A stretch of 64,000 nucleotides of DNA from Tenrec ecaudatus (taxonomy: Eukaryota; Chordata; Mammalia; Afrosoricida; Tenrecidae): positions 47,710,001 to 47,774,000 of the forward strand of contig NC_134539.1 of assembly GCF_050624435.1 (NCBI RefSeq), in the 5' to 3' direction. The translations under genes and the position numbers were made by a program. Shown here piece after piece: positions 56,940-64,000 of this stretch. Below the pieces are notes generated by a model, which was not told the origin of the DNA, searched no databases, and saw only the letters and a program-made list of their open reading frames with translations. Position 1 is the first letter of the stretch; every line of letters begins with the position of its first letter.

Positions 56940-57137
56940 ATCCAAACTCACTGTCATTCCAACTCAGAGTGTCCCTAAGGGCAGGACAGAACCACTGCTG
57001 TGAGTTCCTGAGACTATACATCTTTATGGGAGTAGAAAGCTTCCTCTTTCTTCCATGGAGTGGCTGGTGGTATTGAATGGCTGACCTTACAGCTGACAGC
57101 CCAACTCATAATCCACTATGCCACCTGGGCTCCTCTC
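56940..57137 (-). repeat. AfroSINE
   Basis: CCAAACTCACTGTCATTCCA, TATGGGAGTAGAAAGCTTCC and CACTATGCCACCTGGGCTCC. Confidence 0.82.
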
Positions 57138-57330
57138 TTATCTAAGCCAGGAGAGTGGAAGGTAGAGGCAGAGGAGAGGCATCCCCTGCACTCACCCAAA
57201 GTCACAGTACACACATGGGCTCTCAGGACTATCTTCCCCACTCTCTGAGGAGCAACTATGGAAAATCACGAAATAAACAATGGCATTAACTAGGAAGCAC
57301 ATAGCCCAGTTAAATCTTGGTTGTAAAACT

Positions 57331-57515
57331 GGAGCCCTGGTGGTGTAGTGCTTATGAAGCGTGTTGCAATCCTCATGGTTCGCAGTTCAAGTCCACTAGC
57401 AGCTCCGAGGAAGACAGACTGGGCATTCTATTCCCCTCAATAGTGACAGTCTCAGAGGGCTACAGGGATTCGGTAGGAGTCAGAATTGACTTGATGGCAG
57501 TGAGTTTCGGTTGGT
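57331..57515 (+). repeat. AfroSINE
   Basis: GGAGCCCTGGTGGTGTAGTG, GTTCGCAGTTCAAGTCCACT and AATTGACTTGATGGCAGTGA. Well preserved. Confidence 0.85.
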
Positions 57516-57581
57516 TTAAGAGAGAATTTAGCTGAGCTTTACTCATCAAAGAAATGGGATAAATCAGATTTTTGGGGGGAG

Positions 57582-57584
<3 letters not shown>

Positions 57585-57645
<61 letters not shown>
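57585..57645. repeat. (GT)n microsatellite, 61 bp
   Basis: Uninterrupted GT run. Confidence 0.95.
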
Positions 57646-57646
<1 letters not shown>

Positions 57647-58865
57647 AGAACCAGCATCAGAAGGTCCTTATTTCTCTCCATTGATGTGCAAATGATCGGC
57701 CCATCCAATGTGCACTTCGGTCTGGAATGCGCTTCTGATATCAGCCTTGGATTCTCGGTTGAGTGGGTGCAGAGTTTATCAACTGCTGCCTCTCTCTTCC
57801 CTCGACTTACACTGAGATGCTCGATACTTAGAGCTGAGGGCCATGACACACGGTGTGGCAGTGCCTTATTGGCAAGGAGTACCTCCAGTCCAGGTCCACA
57901 CGGAAACCAGAAGTGCTGACTGCAGCAGGGAGCAAATGGGAGCGTCTGCCTGTGCACGGAGGGCTAGAAAGGGCGCGGTGCTGGGGACAGCGCCAAGCTG
58001 GCTGCTTGGCGAGAGTGCGGGAAGGGTCAGGGGGAGGGGAAAGCAAGGAGAGGCATCTTGCCAACTCAAAGGCAGTTGGGCTGATTCCCCCTACCCGGCT
58101 CCCCTGCATGCTCCCCTCCCCGATTTTCCTGCTTCAGCGAGAACGCCTGCTGGTGAGAGTGGGAGTGGACCCCAGAAAGGATGGGTCTGCCAGCTGAGAT
58201 CTGAGCCGGGGGAGGAAGAGAGGAGAGGGGCAAAAGGACTGAGAGAGGATCAAAGGCTAATACAAGAGGAGCTAGCCCCCAAGAAAAAGGGGGAGGGAGA
58301 GAGGGGAAGGGAAGACAGAAAGTATGATAGGTAGACAGCGGGGGACCACGTTTCTGTACTGAAGACCAGCTCCCAGAAGAAAAGCAGGTTCACAAGAAAC
58401 AAACACAGCGACCACATGGTACTGACTGTAGAAAGCATACCTACTGCTTCTAAATTCTCCTAATAGGTTTGAATTTCCATGGGAATGCATTTTCCCAAAG
58501 CAGCAACACCAGAGAGAGCTGCAAACTATGAAAACCTGTATTGCTGTAAGTTTAGCTAAAAAGAAAACAAATGAGCAACTGAAAGCCCAGAAGAGCAGCT
58601 GACTACTTCTACATACCAGGTGTGTCTTGAGTCATCATCCAGCCAGCAAATCATTCACTGTCCTTCTAGCCTCTATCACAAAACAGAGAGATAAGCATCT
58701 CTCCTCTCTGACTCCTAGCGCTGAAAATAAAGTGCCAAGGGGATTTCTACCAAAAAGGGATGACGTGTTCCGAACATTCTAAAAAAATTAAAGGAATGTA
58801 CACTTTTTGTGATGGTCTCATAAAGTGCATGTGGTCTGGGCTCTGCAAGTTTGCTGGTGTTAATT

Positions 58866-59048
58866 TCACGAGCATTGGGCTGCTAACCCAATGGTCAGTA
58901 GTTCAAACCCACAAGCTGCTCCTTGGGAGATAGATGAGGCTTTCTACTCCTATAAAGAGTTAGCATCTCAGAAACTCATAGGGGCAGATCTACTCTGCTT
59001 GCTAAGGTTGCTACAAGTAGACATGGGCTCGATGGCAGTGAGTTTGGC
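58866..59048 (+). repeat. AfroSINE
   Basis: GAGCATTGGGCTGCTAACCC, GTCAGTAGTTCAAACCCACA and GGCTCGATGGCAGTGAGTTT. Confidence 0.82.
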
Positions 59049-59074
59049 TGGGGTATATTTTAGCTTGAGTGAGG

Positions 59075-59545
59075 GCAGGGTGGGTTCATTGGTAAACTCC
59101 TCACCCTCCAAGGGAGGCTTGAGTTCAAATCCCAGCTAATACACCCAGTTCTGGTGGCATAGTAGTTACTCATTGGGCTGCTAACTGAAAGGTCAGCAGT
59201 TTGAAACCACCAGCTGCTCCATGGGGGGAAAATGGGGCTTTCTACTCCCATAGAGTCTAGGAAACCCACATGGGAAGTTCTTTCTTCTTCCACAGTGCCA
59301 CTGTGGGTCAGAAGTGACTCAATGGTAGTAGGTTTGGTTTTAGTTTTAATTTTTGGATTTATAGGCTGCCTCCACCCATGTTACAGGGGGATTTGTGTGT
59401 TGCTATGCTGCTGAACAGGTTTTAGTGGAGCCTACAGATTAAGGCAGACTAGGAAGAAAGGCCTGGCAATCTTCTTCCACATACCAGCCAGTGAGAAGCT
59501 TATGGGAGAATATGGCCTGATCCTCAATGGTCACGAAGCTAGAGT
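59075..59545 (+). repeat. tRNA-Gly-like afrotherian SINE, interrupted
   Basis: The head GTGGGTTCATTGGTAAACTC and GAGTTCAAATCCCAGCTAAT resembles tRNA A and B boxes. The body GTTGCTATGCTGCTGAACAG, GGCAGACTAGGAAGAAAGGC follows after the nested AfroSINE (59149-59345). Confidence 0.7.
59149..59345 (+). repeat. AfroSINE nested in a tRNA-type SINE
   Basis: TTCTGGTGGCATAGTAGTTA, GGTCAGCAGTTTGAAACCAC and GGTCAGAAGTGACTCAATGG. Confidence 0.82.
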
Positions 59546-59839
59546 AGCATCGGGCAAAGTTTTGTGCTGTTTTGTATATGGTTGCTATCATTTGGGGCTG
59601 ATTTACTGCAGTTGAAACAGAAGGTGGGAGGGGCCTCACTTGGCTAATACATCTGATTGATTACAGGGGGGGAAATCCCCCTATCTTTCCCCTCCAAGTT
59701 CTACATTGAGGCTTCAAGAAACCTTGCAAGCGTTCATTGTTCGTCCTAGACCACAGCTCGTGCCAGGCATATAAATCCAGGGAACTGTGATGGCGGATGA
59801 AAAGTCACATAGAGCGCAGTCCAGTTGTCTGCTCTCATT

Positions 59840-61500
59840 TTTTTTCTAATTTGCTTTTATTTGTTTTTTTAAAACATTTTATTAGGGACTCATACAACTC
59901 TTATCACACTCTATACATACATCAATTCTGTAAAGCACATCTGTACATTCTTTGCCCTCATCATTTGCAAAGCATTTGCTCTCCACTTAAGCCCTTGGCA
60001 TCTGGTCCTCTTTTTTCCCCTCCCTCCCTGCTTCCCCTTCTCTCATGAGCCCTTAATAATTTATAAATTATTATTTTGTCATATTTTGCCCTTTCTGACA
60101 TCTCCCTTCACCCCCTTTTCTATTGTCCGCCCCCCAGGGAGGAGATCACATGTGGATCCTTGTAATCAGTTCCCCCTTTCCAATTTACTCACCCTCCACT
60201 CTCCCAGCATCACCCCTCACATCCCTGGTCCTGAAGGTATCATCCACCCTGGGTTCCCTGTGCCTCCATCTCCCATATGCACCAGTGTACAACCTCTGCC
60301 CTATCCAGTCCAGCAAGGTAGAATTTGGATCATGGTAGTTGGGGGGAGTAAGCATTTAGGATCTGGGGGAAAGCTGTGTTCTTCATCGGTACTACATCGC
60401 ACCCTGACTGACCCATCTCCTCTCCTAAACCCCTCTATGAGGGGATCTCCAGTGGTCGACATTTGGGCCTCGGGTCTCCACACTGCACTTCCCCCTTCAT
60501 TTACTATGGTGTATATATATATATATATATTCTTTTTTTTTTTTGCATGATGCCTTATACCTGGTCCCTTTGGCACCTTGTGATCACACAGGCTGGTGTT
60601 CTTCTTCCATGTGGGCTTTATTGCTTCTGAGCTAGATGGCCGCTTGTTTACCTTCAAGCCTCTAAGACCCCAGACACTATCTCTTTTGATAGCCAGGCAC
60701 CATCAGCTTTCTTCGCCACATTTGCTTATGCACCTGTTTGTCCTCAGTGATCGTATCATGGAGGTATGCACCCAATGATATGACTTTTGGTTCTTTAATG
60801 CCTGATAACTTATCCCTTCGGAACCACGTGAATACACAGGCTGGTGTGTTCTTCCATGTGGGCTTTGTTGCTTCTGAGCTAGATGGCTGCTTGTTTATCT
60901 TCAAGCCTTTAAGACCCCAGACATTATCTCTTTTGATAGCCAGGCACCATAAGCTTTCTTCACCACATTAGCTTGTTCACCTGCTTTGTCTTCAGCGGGT
61001 GTGTCGGGAGGGTGAGCATCATAGAATGCCAATTTAATAGAAGAAAATATTCATGCATTGAGGGAGAACTTGAGTAGAGGCCCAATGTCCTTCTACCACC
61101 TTAATACTAAACCTATAAATATAGGCACATAGATCTATTTCCCCATCCTCATCTATATATTTGCATATATACATGTCTTTGTCTAGACCTCTATAAATGC
61201 CCTTTGCCTCCTAGCTCTTTCCTCTATTTCCCTTGATTTTCCTCCTGTCCCACTATCATGCTCAGTTCCCACCTGGGTTTCAGCTATACCTCTTCATTAC
61301 ATTGCCCTTGATCATGCCCTACCAGGCCTGCCACACCTACCTCACCACCAATTTGGATCATTTGTTGTTGCCTTGTCCCTGGGTTTATTAACACCATTTC
61401 CTTACAGCCCATCTCCCCCTAATCATGTCCTCCCCGGAACTGTCAGTCCCATTGTTTTTCCTCCAGATAGTTCATCCAGCCTATCCTATTTAGACAAACC
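59840..61500 (-). mobile_element. L1 3' end, tenrec-type, 1.66 kb, minus orientation
   Basis: Starts with a T run and ACATTTTATTAGGGACTCAT, then GATAATTT-like ATAATTTATAAATTATTAT, two copies of the GCTTCTGAGCTAGATGGC block, and ends AGGTTTGTC-type sequence near 61490. Open frames here (up to 154 aa) are by-products. Confidence 0.82.
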
Positions 61501-61642
61501 TGCAGAGATAGTAACATGCACAAAAACAAGACAGAGCTAAGCCACCCCTAACCTTGTCAGGAAAGCCAGCGGAGACCAAGAATGGACTGGAAAGAGAAAT
61601 GCGCTGGGAGCTATACCTGACCTCTAATTACATGGGAGGGGT

Positions 61643-61830
61643 GACCTCCCTGCCACTGTCAATTCTGACTCATCATGACACTAAAGCTCATAGTACATCT
61701 ACCCCTGTGAGGTTCAGCAACTGAAAATCATCACGGAAGCAGAAAGTGTCATCTTTCCCCCCATGGGACAGCTGGTGGGTGCAAACTGATCTGAGGATCA
61801 ACAAACCCAGCTTCCTCAATGCCATTCCGG
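61643..61830 (-). repeat. AfroSINE, diverged
   Basis: CTGCCACTGTCAATTCTGAC, GACAGCTGGTGGGTGCAAAC and CCCTGTGAGGTTCAGC. Confidence 0.65.
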
Positions 61831-62394
61831 GAGGCTCTCGCTCCACCAGTCGGCTTCCTGCCTGAAGGCACTCGGCTGCATTTGCTAAGTGCACTGGGAA
61901 GTCCACTGCTCCACCTCGCACGCTGGCTCTGGGTTACACGGCTGCCACTCCTCTGGTGTCAAAGCTGTCAGTTGGCTCCAGGAAAGTCCATCTGCAGGGA
62001 TCTTAGGCTTCAAAGAGTGCACTCCAGATCCAGGCTCTTCTCTCCTGCTGGGATGGAGATCCTTCCTTTCTGCTTTGGAGATGGCTCATTTTACACCCAG
62101 AAGGAGGGCCATCAGAATTTACCCTGTCAACTGTCCCTTACAACTGAATCCTATTCCTGTCCCGCACCACTTTCAGCAAACGACTGTTTGGTGGCAGTAA
62201 AAGACTATGACTGGAAGAGCCATGTTATACATCTGGTGGCACCGTACCTACCCAACCTGCAATGATCACAAATAGCTGAACCAGCACAGCTGGGACCAAC
62301 AGCAAAGTCCCCAAACTAAATGTCTTAAGCCCTTGAGTGTTGGGGGCATTTGTCACAGAGCAAGAGATAACTGACACAGAAACTGGAGACTCAC

Positions 62395-62571
62395 CTGTGC
62401 ATTCATGTTGCAGTCCTTTCCCGTAATACCCCTTTTCACAGATGCATTCAAATTGACCGGTGTGTGTCCCGCATTTGCAGCTTGCCATTTGGTCACAGCA
62501 GTCTTTGCCGGCTTCACAAAGATACGAACAATGGGACATATCCTCTTGAATAAAGCTCCCAGAAGGCAGAT
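62395..62571 (-). CDS. SVEP1: SVEP1 exon E1: cysteine-rich / EGF-like segment
   Basis: This 177-bp exon (59 codons, phase 1 at both ends) has acceptor TTATTGGTAG and donor G|GTGAGT. It begins [15 protein letters not shown] and carries nine cysteines, including a CC pair (AGKDCC) and an EGF-like stretch [12 protein letters not shown] followed by [10 protein letters not shown]. In SVEP1 this segment links the VWA domain to the ephrin-receptor-like module. The upstream exon, which should supply the first base of the Asp codon, is not in the window. The frame stays open upstream of the acceptor into a Met-rich hydrophobic stretch, which I read as the intron's pyrimidine tract (see findings). Confidence 0.95.
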
Positions 62572-63627
62572 CTACCAATAACAGAAGACAGAGGGCCATG
62601 ACAAATGAAGGGGTAGTTGAATGTTCCATCCTGTAGCCTCTGAACATTTACAGTCAGGCTGCAGAAAAAATCCTTTCCCATATCCGTCTAATTCCCAACT
62701 GCTCTCCCAGCCCCACCCAACTCTGAATGTGCATGATTTGCACCACGACAGTCAGGGAATTTGGTTTCAGCCAGTTAAATCATTTCAGTCTGAGATAGCA
62801 TCATAAGTTCGCAAGGCCATGCAGGGTCAGGTGGAAGTGAAATTCTTTAGCAAGGACTCTCTAGATGCAGCCGGAAGTAAGGCCGTCGGTTCCCCCGGTC
62901 ACTCCGTGGCATGCACATAGCACAATCCAGGGCTTCCCTATGAGGCCAGGCAGCACGGCCAGACCACCAAAACCTTTGTTCAAATTAGAAATAAAATGAC
63001 GATCCTGTTACTGAGTTAAGAATAACTATTCATCTGGGTTGGTAGTGATTTGACTATAAACTTAAATCATTGCACCGGCTAAATAAAATAATAAAAAAAG
63101 GATCCAGTTCGTCTCCTAATTTGAAACAAATTGTCATGTGTTATATAAATAGAGCCCATTCTGACAGTTAGACCCAAGCTAAGAGGGGACTTAACAAAGC
63201 AGAGTAACAGTCATATAGCTGACCCGCAATAGAAGGGCCCGAAGCGGGCAGACAAAGGTCCATTTAATAACTCCCGCTGAAGGAGTTCAAAGTCAGTCTG
63301 ATTCCAGTGCTAGAACCAGAAATACTGATGGGTCCCTAATAGGTACTCAAGTGGGTAACCTTCAGCAAGATCCACGGGCTATGACTGAATACTTGGGAAG
63401 GTGATTGATGACAGTCAGAGCCAAAACTGGCTCCTGTGAATTATGACTCTGAACAGTAGAAAATAGAGATTTCAGCCTCTAGGAAAGTGGCCACCAGACC
63501 CAGAGACCCTATTACAGCTACATCCAACAGGGGGGCGGGGCACGGTTTAAAAGGTATTCAACATGGGTTCCCAACACAGCTCGGAGGCACTGAGCCACAG
63601 GTTTACTTGGCAATAAGGAACCCCAAA

Positions 63628-63822
63628 CAAACCAAGCTCATTGCTATCAAGTTGATTCCAGCTCATAGAGACCGCAGGTCAGGGTAGAACTGCTCCTGCG
63701 GGTTTCCAAGACTGACTCTTTATGGAAGCGAAAGCCTGTCTTTCTCCAGTCCAGTGGCTGGTGATTTTGACTTGCTGACCTTGCAGTTAGCAGTCCAACT
63801 CGTAACCACTAAATCACCAAAA
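63628..63822 (-). repeat. AfroSINE (first of a tandem pair)
   Basis: AGCTCATTGCTATCAAGTTG, GCTCCTGCGGGTTTCCAAGA and CGTAACCACTAAATCACC. Confidence 0.82.
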
Positions 63823-63825
63823 CCG

Positions 63826-64000
63826 AACTCCCTGCCACAGGTCAGTCCTAACTCTTAGTGCTCAGAGGCAGTAGAACTGCTTCCGGCGGGTTTCTGAGAC
63901 CGTAACTCTTTATGAGAGTGGAAAGCTTCATCTTTCACCTGCAGAGGGACTGGCGGTTTCAAACTGCTGACCTTGCAGTTAACAGCCTGATGCATAACTA
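63826..64000 (-). repeat. AfroSINE, cut by window end
   Basis: AACTGCTTCCGGCGGGTTTC, GACCGTAACTCTTTATGAGA and TTCAAACTGCTGACCTTGCA. Confidence 0.82.

Larger units (their letters stand above)
30226..62394 (-). other. SVEP1 intron E1-E2 (32 kb)
   Basis: The largest intron here. It is built mostly of RTE, L1, AfroSINE and LTR relics listed separately. Stretches without an assignable element: 30371-31090 (GC-rich around 30590-30690), 35441-36780, 37391-39365, 41150-42045, 43373-44410, 45263-46407, 47081-47660, 47750-48107, 51166-51496, 51631-52050, 52091-52687, 54986-55370, 57646-58865 (GC-rich 57840-58340), 59546-59840 and 61831-62394. None holds a supported exon. Confidence 0.8.
1620..62571 (-). 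other. SVEP1: SVEP1 gene (partial, ten internal exons)
   Basis: Ten minus-strand exons with consensus AG acceptors and GT donors join without a stop or frame break into 525 codons. Order of modules: EGF-like/cysteine-rich, ephrin-receptor-like, sushi, sushi, sushi, HYR, HYR, sushi. This is the arrangement of SVEP1/polydom residues ~280-790 in the ~3570-residue human protein, and motifs such as [11 protein letters not shown] and [17 protein letters not shown] agree with SVEP1 as I know it. The family product is a secreted matrix protein that binds integrin alpha9beta1 and acts in lymphatic development. The known integrin site is in a later sushi domain and is not in this window. Signal peptide, VWA, pentraxin and later EGF/sushi exons lie outside. 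No promoter or polyadenylation site is seen for this gene. Confidence 0.95.
62572..64000 (-). other. SVEP1 intron upstream of E1 (partial)
   Basis: Bases 62572-63627 show no recognised repeat and no exon. Two tandem AfroSINEs fill 63628-64000. The preceding VWA-encoding exon is beyond the window. Confidence 0.75.

Noticed and set aside
57460..57957. Minus-strand open frame of 165 aa
   Set aside because: Carries a His-Thr run encoded by the (GT)n microsatellite; no domain or homologue recognised.
57843..58334. Plus-strand open frame of 163 aa in GC-rich DNA
   Set aside because: Low stop-codon density follows from GC content; other frames on both strands are also open and no domain is seen.
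59075..59148. Possible tRNA-Gly gene
   Set aside because: The tRNA-like part is a SINE head with mismatched stems and is followed by the SINE body.
60086..60550. Plus-strand open frame of 154 aa
   Set aside because: Antisense read-through of an L1 3'UTR and an AT/T tract.

Overview
This window is mammalian nuclear DNA. Long introns, short phase-matched exons with GT/AG borders and dense SINE and LINE repeats show this directly. The organism is most likely an afrotherian, probably a tenrec such as Echinops telfairi. Three things support that: about 35 copies of AfroSINE-type elements, L1 3' ends ending in a motif of the type CCAATAAAATGATTTT that I associate with tenrec L1, and a near-complete SPIN (SPACE INVADERS) hAT transposon. 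SPIN is known from tenrec and only a scattered set of other tetrapods. The species call is inference, because no alignment could be run.

The only gene I can support is SVEP1 (polydom), on the minus strand, with its 5' side at high coordinates. Ten internal exons (called E1 to E10 here, 62571 down to 1620) join into one uninterrupted frame of 1575 bp (525 codons). They encode a cysteine-rich EGF-like segment (E1), an ephrin-receptor-like GCC2/GCC3 module (E2), sushi domains 1-3 (E3-E5), two HYR domains (E6+E7 and E8+E9) and sushi domain 4 (E10). This matches the known SVEP1 order after the von Willebrand A domain. The signal peptide, the VWA domain, and the pentraxin, later EGF and remaining sushi domains lie outside the window. 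SVEP1 is a large secreted extracellular-matrix protein involved in cell adhesion and lymphatic development.

Layout from low to high coordinate: E10 and its downstream intron (1-3434) with RTE, mariner and SINE copies; E9 to E6 (3435-8884) split by introns of 0.66-2.5 kb; E5 at 10.4 kb; E4 at 16.6 kb; a 12.4-kb intron that holds the 2.7-kb SPIN element (19000-21698, 8-bp target duplication CTCTAGCT); E3 and E2 at 29.1-30.2 kb; a 32-kb intron filled with RTE, L1 and SINE insertions, several nested; E1 at 62.4-62.6 kb; then the upstream intron to the window end.

I see no other protein-coding gene, no functional RNA gene, no CRISPR array and no operon-like structure. Most open reading frames outside the exons are read-through of microsatellites, L1 3' ends or RTE fragments. 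The most interesting items are the near-full-length SPIN copy with its mutated DxSTD motif, a GTGAGT microsatellite that mimics a row of donor sites just past E10, a long CT tract before E2, and nested insertions that give relative ages of the repeat families.
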